Positions 7,063-13,410 of a DNA stretch of 39,006 bases are shown piece by piece (position 1 is the first letter of the stretch; every line of letters begins with the position of its first letter). This stretch comes from a virus, in the IMG/VR virus record IMGVR_UViG_3300037882_001033, positions 1-39,006 of that record; one strand, written 5' to 3'. The position numbers and the translations under genes are program-made. Below the pieces are notes generated by a model, which did no database searches, was not told the DNA's origin, and was given only the letters and a program-made list of their open reading frames with translations.

Positions 7063-7301
7063 CACTTGAACAATACATTACCAAAGTGATCCAAGGAAAG
7101 ATCCTATATACACCACTTGAGTATAGTGTCACTAGCCCCATAGATACGAGTTGTAATACCGATGATATGGATTTTGAGTATAGCTGTGATGAAACATATC
7201 ATGATGGGCATTACCGATGGGCTTGTACACGATCCAACGGGCATGAGGGCACTCATATTGCCCGGCAGAGTGATGGGACGTATTGTGCACACTGGGAGTA
7301 A
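7059..7301 (+). CDS. array paralogue 4
   Basis: 80 residues, beginning MTLEQYITKVIQGKILYTP. Residues C43, C56, H62, H66 and C76 give the fuller form with ending YCAHWE. The linker between the N-terminal module and the signature is longer and acidic (DDMDFEYSCDE). The start is coupled to paralogue 3 by ATGA. Confidence 0.8.
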   Translation: MTLEQYITKVIQGKILYTPLEYSVTSPIDTSCNTDDMDFEYSCDETYHDGHYRWACTRSNGHEGTHIARQSDGTYCAHWE

Positions 7302-7303
7302 CT

Positions 7304-7555
7304 ATGACACTCCAAGACTATCTCACACAGATCATTGAAGGACATCTTGTACCACCACTAGGGCTTGTTTATATACAAGAAGAGGTCATTGAAGCTATTA
7401 AGCATGAACGTGATAAAAGCAATATGGAACCTCGTAGAGATCATCGTTGTTCACAGGATAGCCGCGATGGTTGGTACTGTACACTCACTCGTGGTCACAT
7501 TGGTCGGCATGTAGCACGAAATAGTTATGGTGATTATTGCGATGATTGGGACTAA
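7304..7555 (+). CDS. array paralogue 5
   Basis: 83 residues. ATG 7304 follows the preceding stop by 2 bases. The GGGAG that can serve as its ribosome site is made by the codons for the conserved Trp-Glu end of paralogue 4. It begins MTLQDYLTQIIEGHLVPP; the signature is C49, C59, H65, H69 and C79 (YCDDWD). The linker is charged (KHERDKSN). Confidence 0.8.
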   Translation: MTLQDYLTQIIEGHLVPPLGLVYIQEEVIEAIKHERDKSNMEPRRDHRCSQDSRDGWYCTLTRGHIGRHVARNSYGDYCDDWD

Positions 7556-7557
7556 CG

Positions 7558-7803
7558 ATGACCTTAGAACAATACATCATCAAAGTCATGCATGGAGAGA
7601 TTGTGATTCCTCCCCCACCTCCAGTGATTGATACCATCAATCGAGGGATTGATCGGTCAGATATGGCTATACATGAGCGGGACTACTGTATTGGTCCATG
7701 TGACAGGTACAGTCGTGGATATATCTGTACTCGTCCTAAAGGCCATGAAGGCCCGCATGTCGCACGACTCTCAGGTGGAACCTATTGTCATCACTGGGAC
7801 TAA
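7558..7803 (+). CDS. array paralogue 6
   Basis: 81 residues, beginning MTLEQYIIKVMHGEIVIPPPPP. The signature is C44, C48, C57, H63, H67 and C77 (YCHHWD). Its first 45 bases closely match those of paralogue 7, pointing to a recent duplication or conversion. It starts 2 bases after the preceding stop. Confidence 0.8.
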   Translation: MTLEQYIIKVMHGEIVIPPPPPVIDTINRGIDRSDMAIHERDYCIGPCDRYSRGYICTRPKGHEGPHVARLSGGTYCHHWD

Positions 7804-7804
7804 T

Positions 7805-8047
7805 ATGACCTTAGAACAATACATCAGTAAAGTCTTCCATGGCGAGATCACACTTATCGTCAAACCACCAGATGCACCAATTCCAATCAGTCATGGCATT
7901 GATCCAGATAATATGGAACCTGTACAACAAAATCGTTGCCTGGCTTGCCATAACGGATGGGTCTGTACACTCTCAAAAGGCCACGAGGGTCGGCATGTAG
8001 CTCGTCAACCTCATGGACTATATTGTGATGACTGGGAGCAAGTATGA
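7805..8047 (+). CDS. array paralogue 7
   Basis: 80 residues, beginning MTLEQYISKVFHGEI. The signature is C45, C48, C54, H60, H64 and C74 (YCDDWE). Its linker repeats GIDxxxM as in paralogue 6. The start follows the preceding TAA by 1 base, and the stop overlaps paralogue 8 as ATGA. Confidence 0.8.
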   Translation: MTLEQYISKVFHGEITLIVKPPDAPIPISHGIDPDNMEPVQQNRCLACHNGWVCTLSKGHEGRHVARQPHGLYCDDWEQV

Positions 8048-8247
8048 CCTTAGAAGACTACATCCAACGAGTCTGGTCTGGACAGATTGTGGTTACACCC
8101 ACACACTATCCAGTCGAAAGACCATTTGAGAGGGGCTGTGGTGCTGAAAAAGAAGGCTGGCGATGTACTTTACCACTAGGACATGAAAACCAACATGAAG
8201 CCTATGGTGGAGGAGCTGAGCCATATTATGTTTGGCCTAATGAATAA
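8044..8247 (+). CDS. array paralogue 8 (short)
   Basis: 67 residues, the shortest member, beginning MTLEDYIQRVWSGQIVVTP. The signature is C32, C41, H47 and H51 (RCTLPLGHENQH). The C-terminal tail is Gly/Tyr-rich and lacks the extra Cys. It closes the array and is followed by a strong AAAGGAGG ribosome site for a broken reading frame. Confidence 0.8.
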   Translation: MTLEDYIQRVWSGQIVVTPTHYPVERPFERGCGAEKEGWRCTLPLGHENQHEAYGGGAEPYYVWPNE

Positions 8248-8259
8248 AGGAGGTGTGCC

Positions 8260-8307
8260 ATGTGCCCACGATGCTATACTTTAGTAGGAACAGCTAACTT
8301 ATTGTAG
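8260..8307 (+). pseudogene. broken start of a zinc-ribbon gene, cut by endonuclease insertion
   Basis: An excellent AAAGGAGGTG site precedes ATG 8260, but the frame gives only MCPRCYTLVGTANLL before TAG. It runs into the antisense end of the endonuclease gene from 8274. MCPRC looks like the first half of a zinc ribbon. The gene at 8801 also starts with a CNRC motif sharing CGATGC at the DNA level, so this is probably the orphaned original start. Confidence 0.45.
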
Positions 8308-8741
8308 TAAATAAGATAATTAATTAGAGCTGTAGCTATATTAATATCTTCATAAATATACCCTATAGCTCTATTACAATTACCACATAATAACCCTCTT
8401 ATTTGCCCTGTAGTATGATTATGGTCAACATTTAATGTACGAGTTTGTTGTTTATAGCACACGGCGCAAACAAACTTTTGCAGTTCTAATAACGTGTTGA
8501 ATTGTTCTAATGTTATTCCATATTTCTTTAATCTTTGTGCTCGTTTTATATGTGGGTTAGCCATACGCCATGCTTTCGCGTAAGCTAGCCGTTTTTCTTT
8601 GTTCTTTTCGTAATATCGTTTACATGACTCTAAAAATGGTTTAGGGTTAGCTGCATATTCTGCTTTAGCTTTAGCCCTAATACTTTCTTTGTTCTTTTGG
8701 TAAAAGGTTTTATTATGTTGCTTCGTATTTTTATGGGACAT
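8274..8741 (-). CDS. endonuclease VII-like HNH homing endonuclease
   Basis: 155 residues. The C-terminal half matches recombination endonuclease VII-type HNH domains: C92xxC95, then VDHNHTTG (D106, H107, H109) and LLCGNCN (C119, C122, N123). The N-terminal 70 residues are a basic Lys/Ala helix, probably DNA-binding. It is antisense to its neighbours, strongly AT-rich and Lys-rich, and sits between a broken start (8260) and a related intact gene (8801). These are signs of a mobile, recently acquired gene. Confidence 0.88.
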   Translation of the reverse strand: MSHKNTKQHNKTFYQKNKESIRAKAKAEYAANPKPFLESCKRYYEKNKEKRLAYAKAWRMANPHIKRAQRLKKYGITLEQFNTLLELQKFVCAVCYKQQTRTLNVDHNHTTGQIRGLLCGNCNRAIGYIYEDINIATALINYLIYYNKLAVPTKV

Positions 8742-8800
8742 ATTATTTTCTCGTATTATAAATTATTCACTGATTATATATTACTATAACAGGAGGTAAT

Positions 8801-9073
8801 ATGAATGTCAACTGTAATCGATGCAACGGGTATCTCACCAGGGATAAAGGATTCGAGTTCGCCACTCAATCCCATCCCGCCTATCACTGTATCAACTGTG
8901 GAGCGTACTATGATCTGTGTATCATGAAGAACCAACGCCTCACACAAGACGAAAGGAGTCACCTTGTTACCAAGACGCGAGTCCATCATGCTCCTGTGGG
9001 AGACGATACTTATGCTCTGCTTGTTACTCACAGTCTATTTTTGGATCATGGTATGGTATCTAGCTGGCTTTGA
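8801..9073 (+). CDS. zinc-ribbon protein
   Basis: 90 residues, beginning MNVNCNRCNGYL. Cys pairs CNRC (residues 5-8) and CINC (30-33) make a classic four-Cys zinc ribbon. A site AGGAGG lies before the ATG. The C-terminal half is unremarkable and its DNA also carries a hydrophobic frame (8988-9077), so the true gene may be read only in part. It may be the remodelled remainder of the gene whose start is at 8260. Confidence 0.65.
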   Translation: MNVNCNRCNGYLTRDKGFEFATQSHPAYHCINCGAYYDLCIMKNQRLTQDERSHLVTKTRVHHAPVGDDTYALLVTHSLFLDHGMVSSWL

Positions 9074-9077
9074 GTAA
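8988..9077 (+). CDS. possible overlapping 29-residue membrane peptide
   Basis: In a different frame from the zinc-ribbon gene, ATG 8988 (or TTG 8964, which has AAAGGAG five bases upstream) opens a peptide that is one hydrophobic helix, LMLCLLLTVYFWIMVWYLAG. Such mini membrane proteins are frequent in this genome. The overlap leaves it uncertain. Confidence 0.35.
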   Translation: MLLWETILMLCLLLTVYFWIMVWYLAGFE

Positions 9078-9142
9078 TCACGACAGGACTCATGAGATCG
9101 CTCGTGGGTCTTACTCGTTGTTATTCACAAAGGAGGTCTTCC

Positions 9143-9523
9143 ATGAAGCTCAGTGAAGCAATCCTATTAGGCTCAATGCTCAAACCCCAACACTATGGGT
9201 TTGGGAAGGAAGGTACATCGTGTGCCTTAGAGGCCGCAGCAGAAGCGATTAATGAAGAACACTGGTCATTAGTCTATAAGACCTGGCCATGGGTACAGAC
9301 ACTAAGTCGATGCCCGATACCTCAGTGTGATAGTCTTTGTTATGGTTGGTATAATCGCAGTTACCGCGATATCATCTATCACCTGAATGACAAACATCAG
9401 CTCAGTCGTGAAGCCATTGCGTTATGGGTTACATCAGTAGAGCCTCATGAACCTGAATCACCTTCTCCTACTATGCACAACGTAGTAGCAGAAGGGCAAG
9501 AGGCACAGGCCAGCAGGCGTTAA
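9143..9523 (+). CDS. MKLSEAILLGS family protein, copy 1
   Basis: 126 residues, paralogous to the gene at 12961. Both start MKLSEAILLGS, carry a CAL-x-AA helix near residue 30, a WPW motif (residues 50-52 here) and an aromatic-LND...IA.WV segment. ATG 9143 is selected because AAAGGAGG precedes it; the longer upstream reading lacks support. The layout resembles small phage proteins related to DUF6197, but I cannot assign a function. Confidence 0.75.
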   Translation: MKLSEAILLGSMLKPQHYGFGKEGTSCALEAAAEAINEEHWSLVYKTWPWVQTLSRCPIPQCDSLCYGWYNRSYRDIIYHLNDKHQLSREAIALWVTSVEPHEPESPSPTMHNVVAEGQEAQASRR

Positions 9524-9551
9524 CCCCCCATGCCTGACCCTTGCAGGGTAT

Positions 9552-9570
9552 CCACGAGAGATCCTCGTGG
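9552..9570 (+). repeat. 7-bp intergenic hairpin
   Basis: CCACGAG (9552-9558) pairs with CTCGTGG (9564-9570) around AGATC. It is flanked by a direct repeat GGGTATC. No T tract follows. Confidence 0.35.
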
Positions 9571-9599
9571 GTATCCTAGAATGGTAACAGGAGGCACAT

Positions 9600-9755
9600 A
9601 TGATCTATGTCATTGTCTATCAAATAAGTGAAAATGAGGGAGCAGCGAAAGTAATTGGATATACAGAAGATCTTGATGCTGCACAACGCTTTTGTAGGAC
9701 ACTCCAAGAACATAGCTATGGTCAATATACTGTACATGAAGCTGAGCTTATATAA
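9600..9755 (+). CDS. 51-residue protein of unknown function
   Basis: ATG 9600 follows ACAGGAGG. The peptide starts MIYVIVYQISENEGAAKV and contains a beta strand, helix (TEDLDAAQRFCRTLQEH), strand (GQYTVHEAELI) order like a tiny alpha/beta fold. The stop is followed within a base or two by another AAAGGAGG site. Not recognised. Confidence 0.65.
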   Translation: MIYVIVYQISENEGAAKVIGYTEDLDAAQRFCRTLQEHSYGQYTVHEAELI

Positions 9756-9766
9756 AGGAGGAACCT

Positions 9767-9844
9767 ATGACGACAAACTAATGCTGTGCCTGTGCCGTCG
9801 GTGTCAACCCTGTGCCATCATCTAACCTGGAGGTATTCACATGA
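9767..9844 (+). pseudogene. short gene interrupted by a stop codon (readthrough or decay)
   Basis: A strong AAAGGAGG precedes ATG 9767, but the frame reads MTTN then TAA (9779-9781). Past the TAA the same frame continues CCACAVGVNPVPSSNLEVFT and ends in a TGA that overlaps the next ATG as ATGA, the standard junction here. So the full 25-codon frame looks like a gene broken by one stop. A nested frame (ATG 9781) encodes MLCLCRRCQPCAII. Confidence 0.4.
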
Positions 9845-10032
9845 CCTTAGAGGAATTCATCAAGCAGACCTTGTGCAAGAGTGGTGTGCAGTCCGTGGCG
9901 GGAGTGGAGTTGACCTTTGGAGATGGGCGTAAGCTCACCATCCATAGTGATGACCACCCGGCATTGAAGCAGATCGTCACTGATAAGCCATCAGTGAAGG
10001 CTGTGCAGTCTGCTGAAGGCGGTCTGCGTTAA
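9841..10032 (+). CDS. 63-residue protein ending in Gly-Gly-Leu-Arg; speculative ubiquitin-like modifier
   Basis: It starts MTLEEFIKQTL, echoing the array N-terminal module. It has a predicted beta-hairpin (VELTFGDGRKLTIH), a short helix (ALKQIVTDK) and a tail that ends SAEGGLR. A terminal GG with two extra residues is what a processed ubiquitin-like precursor would show, and E2-, E1- and JAMM-like genes follow. The chain is short for a full beta-grasp fold, and a terminator separates it from that cassette, so the role is a hypothesis. The ribosome site is CTGGAGGT. Confidence 0.7.
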   Translation: MTLEEFIKQTLCKSGVQSVAGVELTFGDGRKLTIHSDDHPALKQIVTDKPSVKAVQSAEGGLR

Positions 10033-10039
10033 AGAGTGT

Positions 10040-10065
10040 AGGGGGTAGGCAGAGGTCTACCCCCT
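10040..10065 (+). terminator. intrinsic terminator
   Basis: AGGGGGTAG (10040-10048) pairs exactly with CTACCCCCT (10057-10065) around an 8-base loop and is followed by a T-rich run (ATTCTTTCTCTCATT). It should end or reduce transcription before the E2/E1/JAMM genes. A weak TTGTCA at 10079-10084 might start a new transcript. Confidence 0.6.
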
Positions 10066-10127
10066 ATTCTTTCTCTCATTGTCAATTGTGGGAGTGGGAG
10101 AAGGAATATCTTTAACCGAAAGGATTT

Positions 10128-10634
10128 ATGATGGATGTGGCATTGACCCCGACGTATTCAGCCGCAGTCAAAGACGAAACCTCCAAGTGGTTACTCGCCT
10201 TGTTAAGACGAGCGAACTTGGATGGTGCAAGTAAGCCAGGATCACTCACAGGGCATGTGTACATCAACAATGCCCCTAAGCTCTATCTCGCTGGTCGCTG
10301 GCAAATGGATGAATCGTACATCCATCTCGCAGGGAGCACATCAGACCAGACTATCTCAAGCTTCTCGCGCTTAGCTATCCTCGCAGCAATTGCGAAGTCT
10401 ACTGGCGTGATGGAAGGCCCATTGGTAGAGCGATTTTCAGTGCGACTGGCTGAGGAAATACGTAAGCAGACTCAACAGGTGTATGGACTTATTGTCTCAG
10501 CCACACAAACACCCCAACGGATGGCGATTGACCCCGTAGGGTGTCAGGTGGCCACAGAAATCAATGGACGTTGGACACTCCAGAGTGGAGCCACCGTGGA
10601 GGTAGGAGAATCATGGATCATTATGAATTTCTAG
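10128..10634 (+). CDS. unknown protein at the head of the E2/E1/JAMM cassette
   Basis: 168 residues, not recognised. A helical N-terminus (KWLLALLRRANLDG) leads to a beta-rich segment (GHVYINNAPKLYLAGRWQ), a long helical middle (FSRLAILAAIAKS...LAEEIRKQTQQVYG) and a beta C-terminus. It overlaps the E2-like gene by 22 bases, so it is translationally linked and likely part of the same system, perhaps as adaptor or substrate. The start follows AAAGGATTT; ATG 10131 is also possible. Confidence 0.7.
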   Translation: MMDVALTPTYSAAVKDETSKWLLALLRRANLDGASKPGSLTGHVYINNAPKLYLAGRWQMDESYIHLAGSTSDQTISSFSRLAILAAIAKSTGVMEGPLVERFSVRLAEEIRKQTQQVYGLIVSATQTPQRMAIDPVGCQVATEINGRWTLQSGATVEVGESWIIMNF

Positions 10635-11098
10635 CTCTCACGCGTCACGCCAGTCAAGAGATGCTCAAGTCGAGTCGTGCACGAGTCGAGAGTACTGCAT
10701 GGGGGTTAGTGGGACAACCGTTGTTCTATCCTGAGTCACGGTGTCCATTTTGTAAGACTGTGGTACGCTCACCATATGTGTGGATAATACAAGAGATGAC
10801 TGATCGTGCTATACCACGGTTACTCGGTGCATTCCTTCCTCAAGCTGATGGACGGGTGACAGTCGTACAACCCAGTCATCCACATGACACTGGTGGAGGG
10901 TATTTGTGCCGTGGTCAACATGACACCGTATGGGGGTTACTCGCGAGTGCTCCGAACCTGAATGACTGTCCTATGGGACAGTTTCGAGTACCACTATGGC
11001 TCAAACGGTACTGGAATCACCCGAACTGTGCCGAAGCGATCACGTATATGCAAGCACATGAAGTGGGTAAAACATTTATCACGGAGTATCTATCATGA
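10613..11098 (+). CDS. E2-like (UBC-fold) ubiquitin-conjugating enzyme homologue, predicted
   Basis: 161 residues. The segment HPHDTGGGYLCRG (H89-P90-H91 to C99) matches the bacterial E2-like pattern HPH...G.iC.G, in which the Cys takes the modifier as a thioester. A CPFC pair is at 44-47. The C-terminal part is helical (WLKRYWNHPNCAEAITYM), as expected in an E2 fold. The start ATG 10613 has GGAGGTAGGAG upstream. It couples to the E1-like gene by ATGA. The call rests on one motif plus context. Confidence 0.6.
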   Translation: MDHYEFLALTRHASQEMLKSSRARVESTAWGLVGQPLFYPESRCPFCKTVVRSPYVWIIQEMTDRAIPRLLGAFLPQADGRVTVVQPSHPHDTGGGYLCRGQHDTVWGLLASAPNLNDCPMGQFRVPLWLKRYWNHPNCAEAITYMQAHEVGKTFITEYLS

Positions 11099-11652
11099 TT
11101 CATGTTGTAGGACTAGGTGGAGTAGGATTCTGGTTGACGGTAGGCCTGACACGTCTCATGCCACCTGACCAGATACAATGTTGGGATGACGATACGCTAG
11201 CAGGTGGATTAGGTGCGTCACGCTTACCATGGGGGCCAGCCTCAACCAAGAAGGTCGAGTTACTGACTGGCTATCTGAGCATGGTCTTTGGTGATCGTAT
11301 TCTCCCACAGGTGGTGGATAGAAAGTTTAGTGGCGTTAACGGTGTCACTGAAGGCGATACCATCATCGACTGTACTGATATGCCCATTACCGCCCGTAAG
11401 CGTATGTGGGGAGTGAGTAAAGGGAAAGGGGCGAAGTTGATACGTGTGAGCTATGATGGACAGGGATCAACAGTACTGGTATCGACAGGCTTACCGTTAT
11501 TAGCTACCACTACTGGTGGGTATGCTGCGGTTCCCTCATTAGCACTCTCACTGGCCGCTGGAGGTATAGGCGCTGAAGTCGTCAAGCGCTATCTCGATAC
11601 CCACCAAGACCACTTCACCTTTACATTCTCTGTAGAAGGAGCCTTACAATGA
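11095..11652 (+). CDS. E1-like / ThiF-family adenylating protein (short, no obvious catalytic Cys)
   Basis: 185 residues. The nucleotide loop GLGGVG is at 6-11, followed by acidic DDD at 31-33 and R43, KK at 52-53, and IDCTD (91-95) with R101, as in ThiF/MoeB/E1 proteins that adenylate a Ubl C-terminus. It is shorter than the usual 240-260 residues. The only cysteines are C29 and C93, both in the nucleotide region, so no separate thioester Cys is seen. It lies between the E2-like gene (ATGA overlap) and the JAMM gene. Confidence 0.82.
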   Translation: MIHVVGLGGVGFWLTVGLTRLMPPDQIQCWDDDTLAGGLGASRLPWGPASTKKVELLTGYLSMVFGDRILPQVVDRKFSGVNGVTEGDTIIDCTDMPITARKRMWGVSKGKGAKLIRVSYDGQGSTVLVSTGLPLLATTTGGYAAVPSLALSLAAGGIGAEVVKRYLDTHQDHFTFTFSVEGALQ

Positions 11653-11738
11653 GTATCTTGGATGCGCCAGTCCTACTGCTCACAATTCTCATTGGTGTGA
11701 CCTGTGTGATTGGGATATTAATTTACTTCTTTGAATAA
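11649..11738 (+). CDS. 29-residue single-span membrane protein
   Basis: The ATG overlaps the E1-like stop as ATGA. The peptide starts MSILDAPVLLLTILIG and is one hydrophobic helix to IYFFE. Its place inside the cassette suggests co-expression. Function unknown; it may be a membrane anchor or a lysis-type mini-protein. Confidence 0.55.
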   Translation: MSILDAPVLLLTILIGVTCVIGILIYFFE

Positions 11739-11753
11739 CGAAAGGATGGTCTT

Positions 11754-12635
11754 ATGCTGACGATACCTGTGATTGAGTCCTGTCCCCATACTGTGACAGG
11801 ACGAGGGAAATTGACGATTGCCCATACAATCCTCGCCACCTTCGCTGGTGCGGTGTATGAGCGAGAGGAGTGGATGGCCTTACTTCTAGGTACACGCGAT
11901 GAAAGTGGATTGAATATCAATGTGACAGGTATACGAGTTCCACTTCAACAACGTAGTGTCGGGAACTGTAAGCTGGTGAAGGAAGAAGAACTCACTCCAG
12001 ACATTGTGGGTGTCGTACATTCTCACCATAGCATGGGTGCATTCTTTAGTGTGACAGACCATGATACCTTGAATCCACGGTTCCCAATGTCTATTGTCGT
12101 GGCACAACCGAAGGTGAATGAGTCTCAGGTGGAGCGGTTGTTAGGGTTTACATACAAAGCCGAAGGTCGGGTCGTGTTACCCTGTGGTAGTATAGGCATT
12201 GTGTCATTCACTGTCCTACCTGATCCTGTACTTGAAGCCTGGCCTGAGACAGTGACAGGAGCATTCCGTATACCTCACCTCAATACAGCACTTGATGAAT
12301 GCCCACACACTACCCGTACACGAGTTCAGTTGATGGATACCTGCACTACTACCTGTGGTATTGTCAGGACTGAACCAGCTGACACCCTATTTGGTCGAGA
12401 GAGTACAGAGTTTGTAAAGGAAGTGGAGAAGATGACTAAAGGGTATAACTTCCAGAAGGGTGATTACTGGGATCGTTCTACTAACTGGGTTAACCGTATC
12501 CCTGACAATCCGTATCAGTCTCTTGTGGTAGTAGACAATCGTCAACATGGTAAAAAAAAGGACAAGTCTCTACGTACATTAACACGCGAGGAGGGGTACT
12601 TCTATCGCGGATGGGGGGAATATGGCGACGACTAA
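11754..12635 (+). CDS. JAMM/JAB (MPN-type) metalloprotease, predicted deconjugase
   Basis: 293 residues. The N-terminal domain has the full JAMM zinc motif: H89-S-H91, seven residues, S99, two residues, D102, with E39 upstream in EEWMALLLG. In the family these residues hold zinc and cleave isopeptide or Ubl-precursor bonds. The C-terminal 150 residues have no recognised fold, with four cysteines between about 180 and 205 (ECPHTT...CTTTCG), and end charged. AAAGGATGG precedes ATG 11754. Position after E2- and E1-like genes is the classic bacterial ubiquitin-pathway order. Confidence 0.85.
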   Translation: MLTIPVIESCPHTVTGRGKLTIAHTILATFAGAVYEREEWMALLLGTRDESGLNINVTGIRVPLQQRSVGNCKLVKEEELTPDIVGVVHSHHSMGAFFSVTDHDTLNPRFPMSIVVAQPKVNESQVERLLGFTYKAEGRVVLPCGSIGIVSFTVLPDPVLEAWPETVTGAFRIPHLNTALDECPHTTRTRVQLMDTCTTTCGIVRTEPADTLFGRESTEFVKEVEKMTKGYNFQKGDYWDRSTNWVNRIPDNPYQSLVVVDNRQHGKKKDKSLRTLTREEGYFYRGWGEYGDD

Positions 12636-12951
12636 CACGAAGGTCATAGTCAAGCGGTCTAAGTGGTATCGGGGTAAAGGAGCAGATAATTCCTTTTTAC
12701 TCCTTCGAGGTGGAAAGATGTGTTGTATTGGATTCCTTGCGCGATCCTTTGGGTGTACACGGAAAGACATATTGTTGAAGGATGTGTTAGAATATGTCCC
12801 TTCTCAAGAAGCCTATGCGTTGATGCATGAACGTACGTTAGCGAAGTGTTATGATATCAATGATGATGACACCATTACTGAAGCCAAGCGAGAGAAAGCC
12901 TTGAAGTCTTTAGGCAAAGCTATGGGTGTGCAATTCACCTTCACAGACTAG
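12622..12951 (+). CDS. phage protein of unknown function with a CC motif
   Basis: 109 residues. KRSKWYRGKGADNSFLLL is followed by GGKMCCIGFLARSFGC, a pattern seen in many uncharacterised phage and plasmid proteins. The C-terminal 40 residues are charged and helical. It overlaps the JAMM gene by 14 bases with a GGGGGG ribosome site. No link to the ubiquitin-like genes is shown beyond co-transcription. Confidence 0.7.
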   Translation: MATTNTKVIVKRSKWYRGKGADNSFLLLRGGKMCCIGFLARSFGCTRKDILLKDVLEYVPSQEAYALMHERTLAKCYDINDDDTITEAKREKALKSLGKAMGVQFTFTD

Positions 12952-12960
12952 GAGGAGCAG

Positions 12961-13410
12961 ATGAAACTCAGTGAAGCCATACTATTAGGGAGTATCGGGA
13001 GTGAACAAGGGTTTGGGTGTGGCAGTATATATAAAGGTAGCCTCAAGAAATGTGCATTAGGAGCAGCCTTATTAGGAATTGGAAAGGAACAGGAAGAGGG
13101 TATACAAGCCTATAACACAATCATTGAGGTATGGCCATGGACCAGAGTAAGTATCCTTGCACCCGTCCATATGCCTCAACGTGAAGTATGGGGGGACTTT
13201 CCCAGTAAGGCTGAAACTATGTATGCTCTGATCTGGATGCTGAATGACTACGCCAAATGGACCCGACCACAGATCGCTGCTTGGGTTGCCACACTTGAAG
13301 CTCAGTATGATCCGACACCAGAGGAGGTATGCCCATGTCCCTCGATGACGACCTTACCCGCACCAAGCATACCATTGGTAGACTCCGTGCTCGCAGGCCA
13401 GATAACCTAG
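12961..13410 (+). CDS. MKLSEAILLGS family protein, copy 2
   Basis: 149 residues, paralogue of the gene at 9143. They share the start MKLSEAILLGS, a GFG segment, KCALGAALLG near residue 38, WPW (60-62) and LND...RPQIAAWVATLE. Identity is moderate, so the split is old. TAGGAGGAGC precedes the ATG. The last 76 bases overlap the sigma-like gene. Confidence 0.75.
   Translation: MKLSEAILLGSIGSEQGFGCGSIYKGSLKKCALGAALLGIGKEQEEGIQAYNTIIEVWPWTRVSILAPVHMPQREVWGDFPSKAETMYALIWMLNDYAKWTRPQIAAWVATLEAQYDPTPEEVCPCPSMTTLPAPSIPLVDSVLAGQIT

Noticed and set aside
6372-8247. CRISPR-like or non-coding tandem repeat
   Set aside because: The repeats are intact coding genes with ribosome sites and conserved protein motifs; unit length and divergence do not fit CRISPR.
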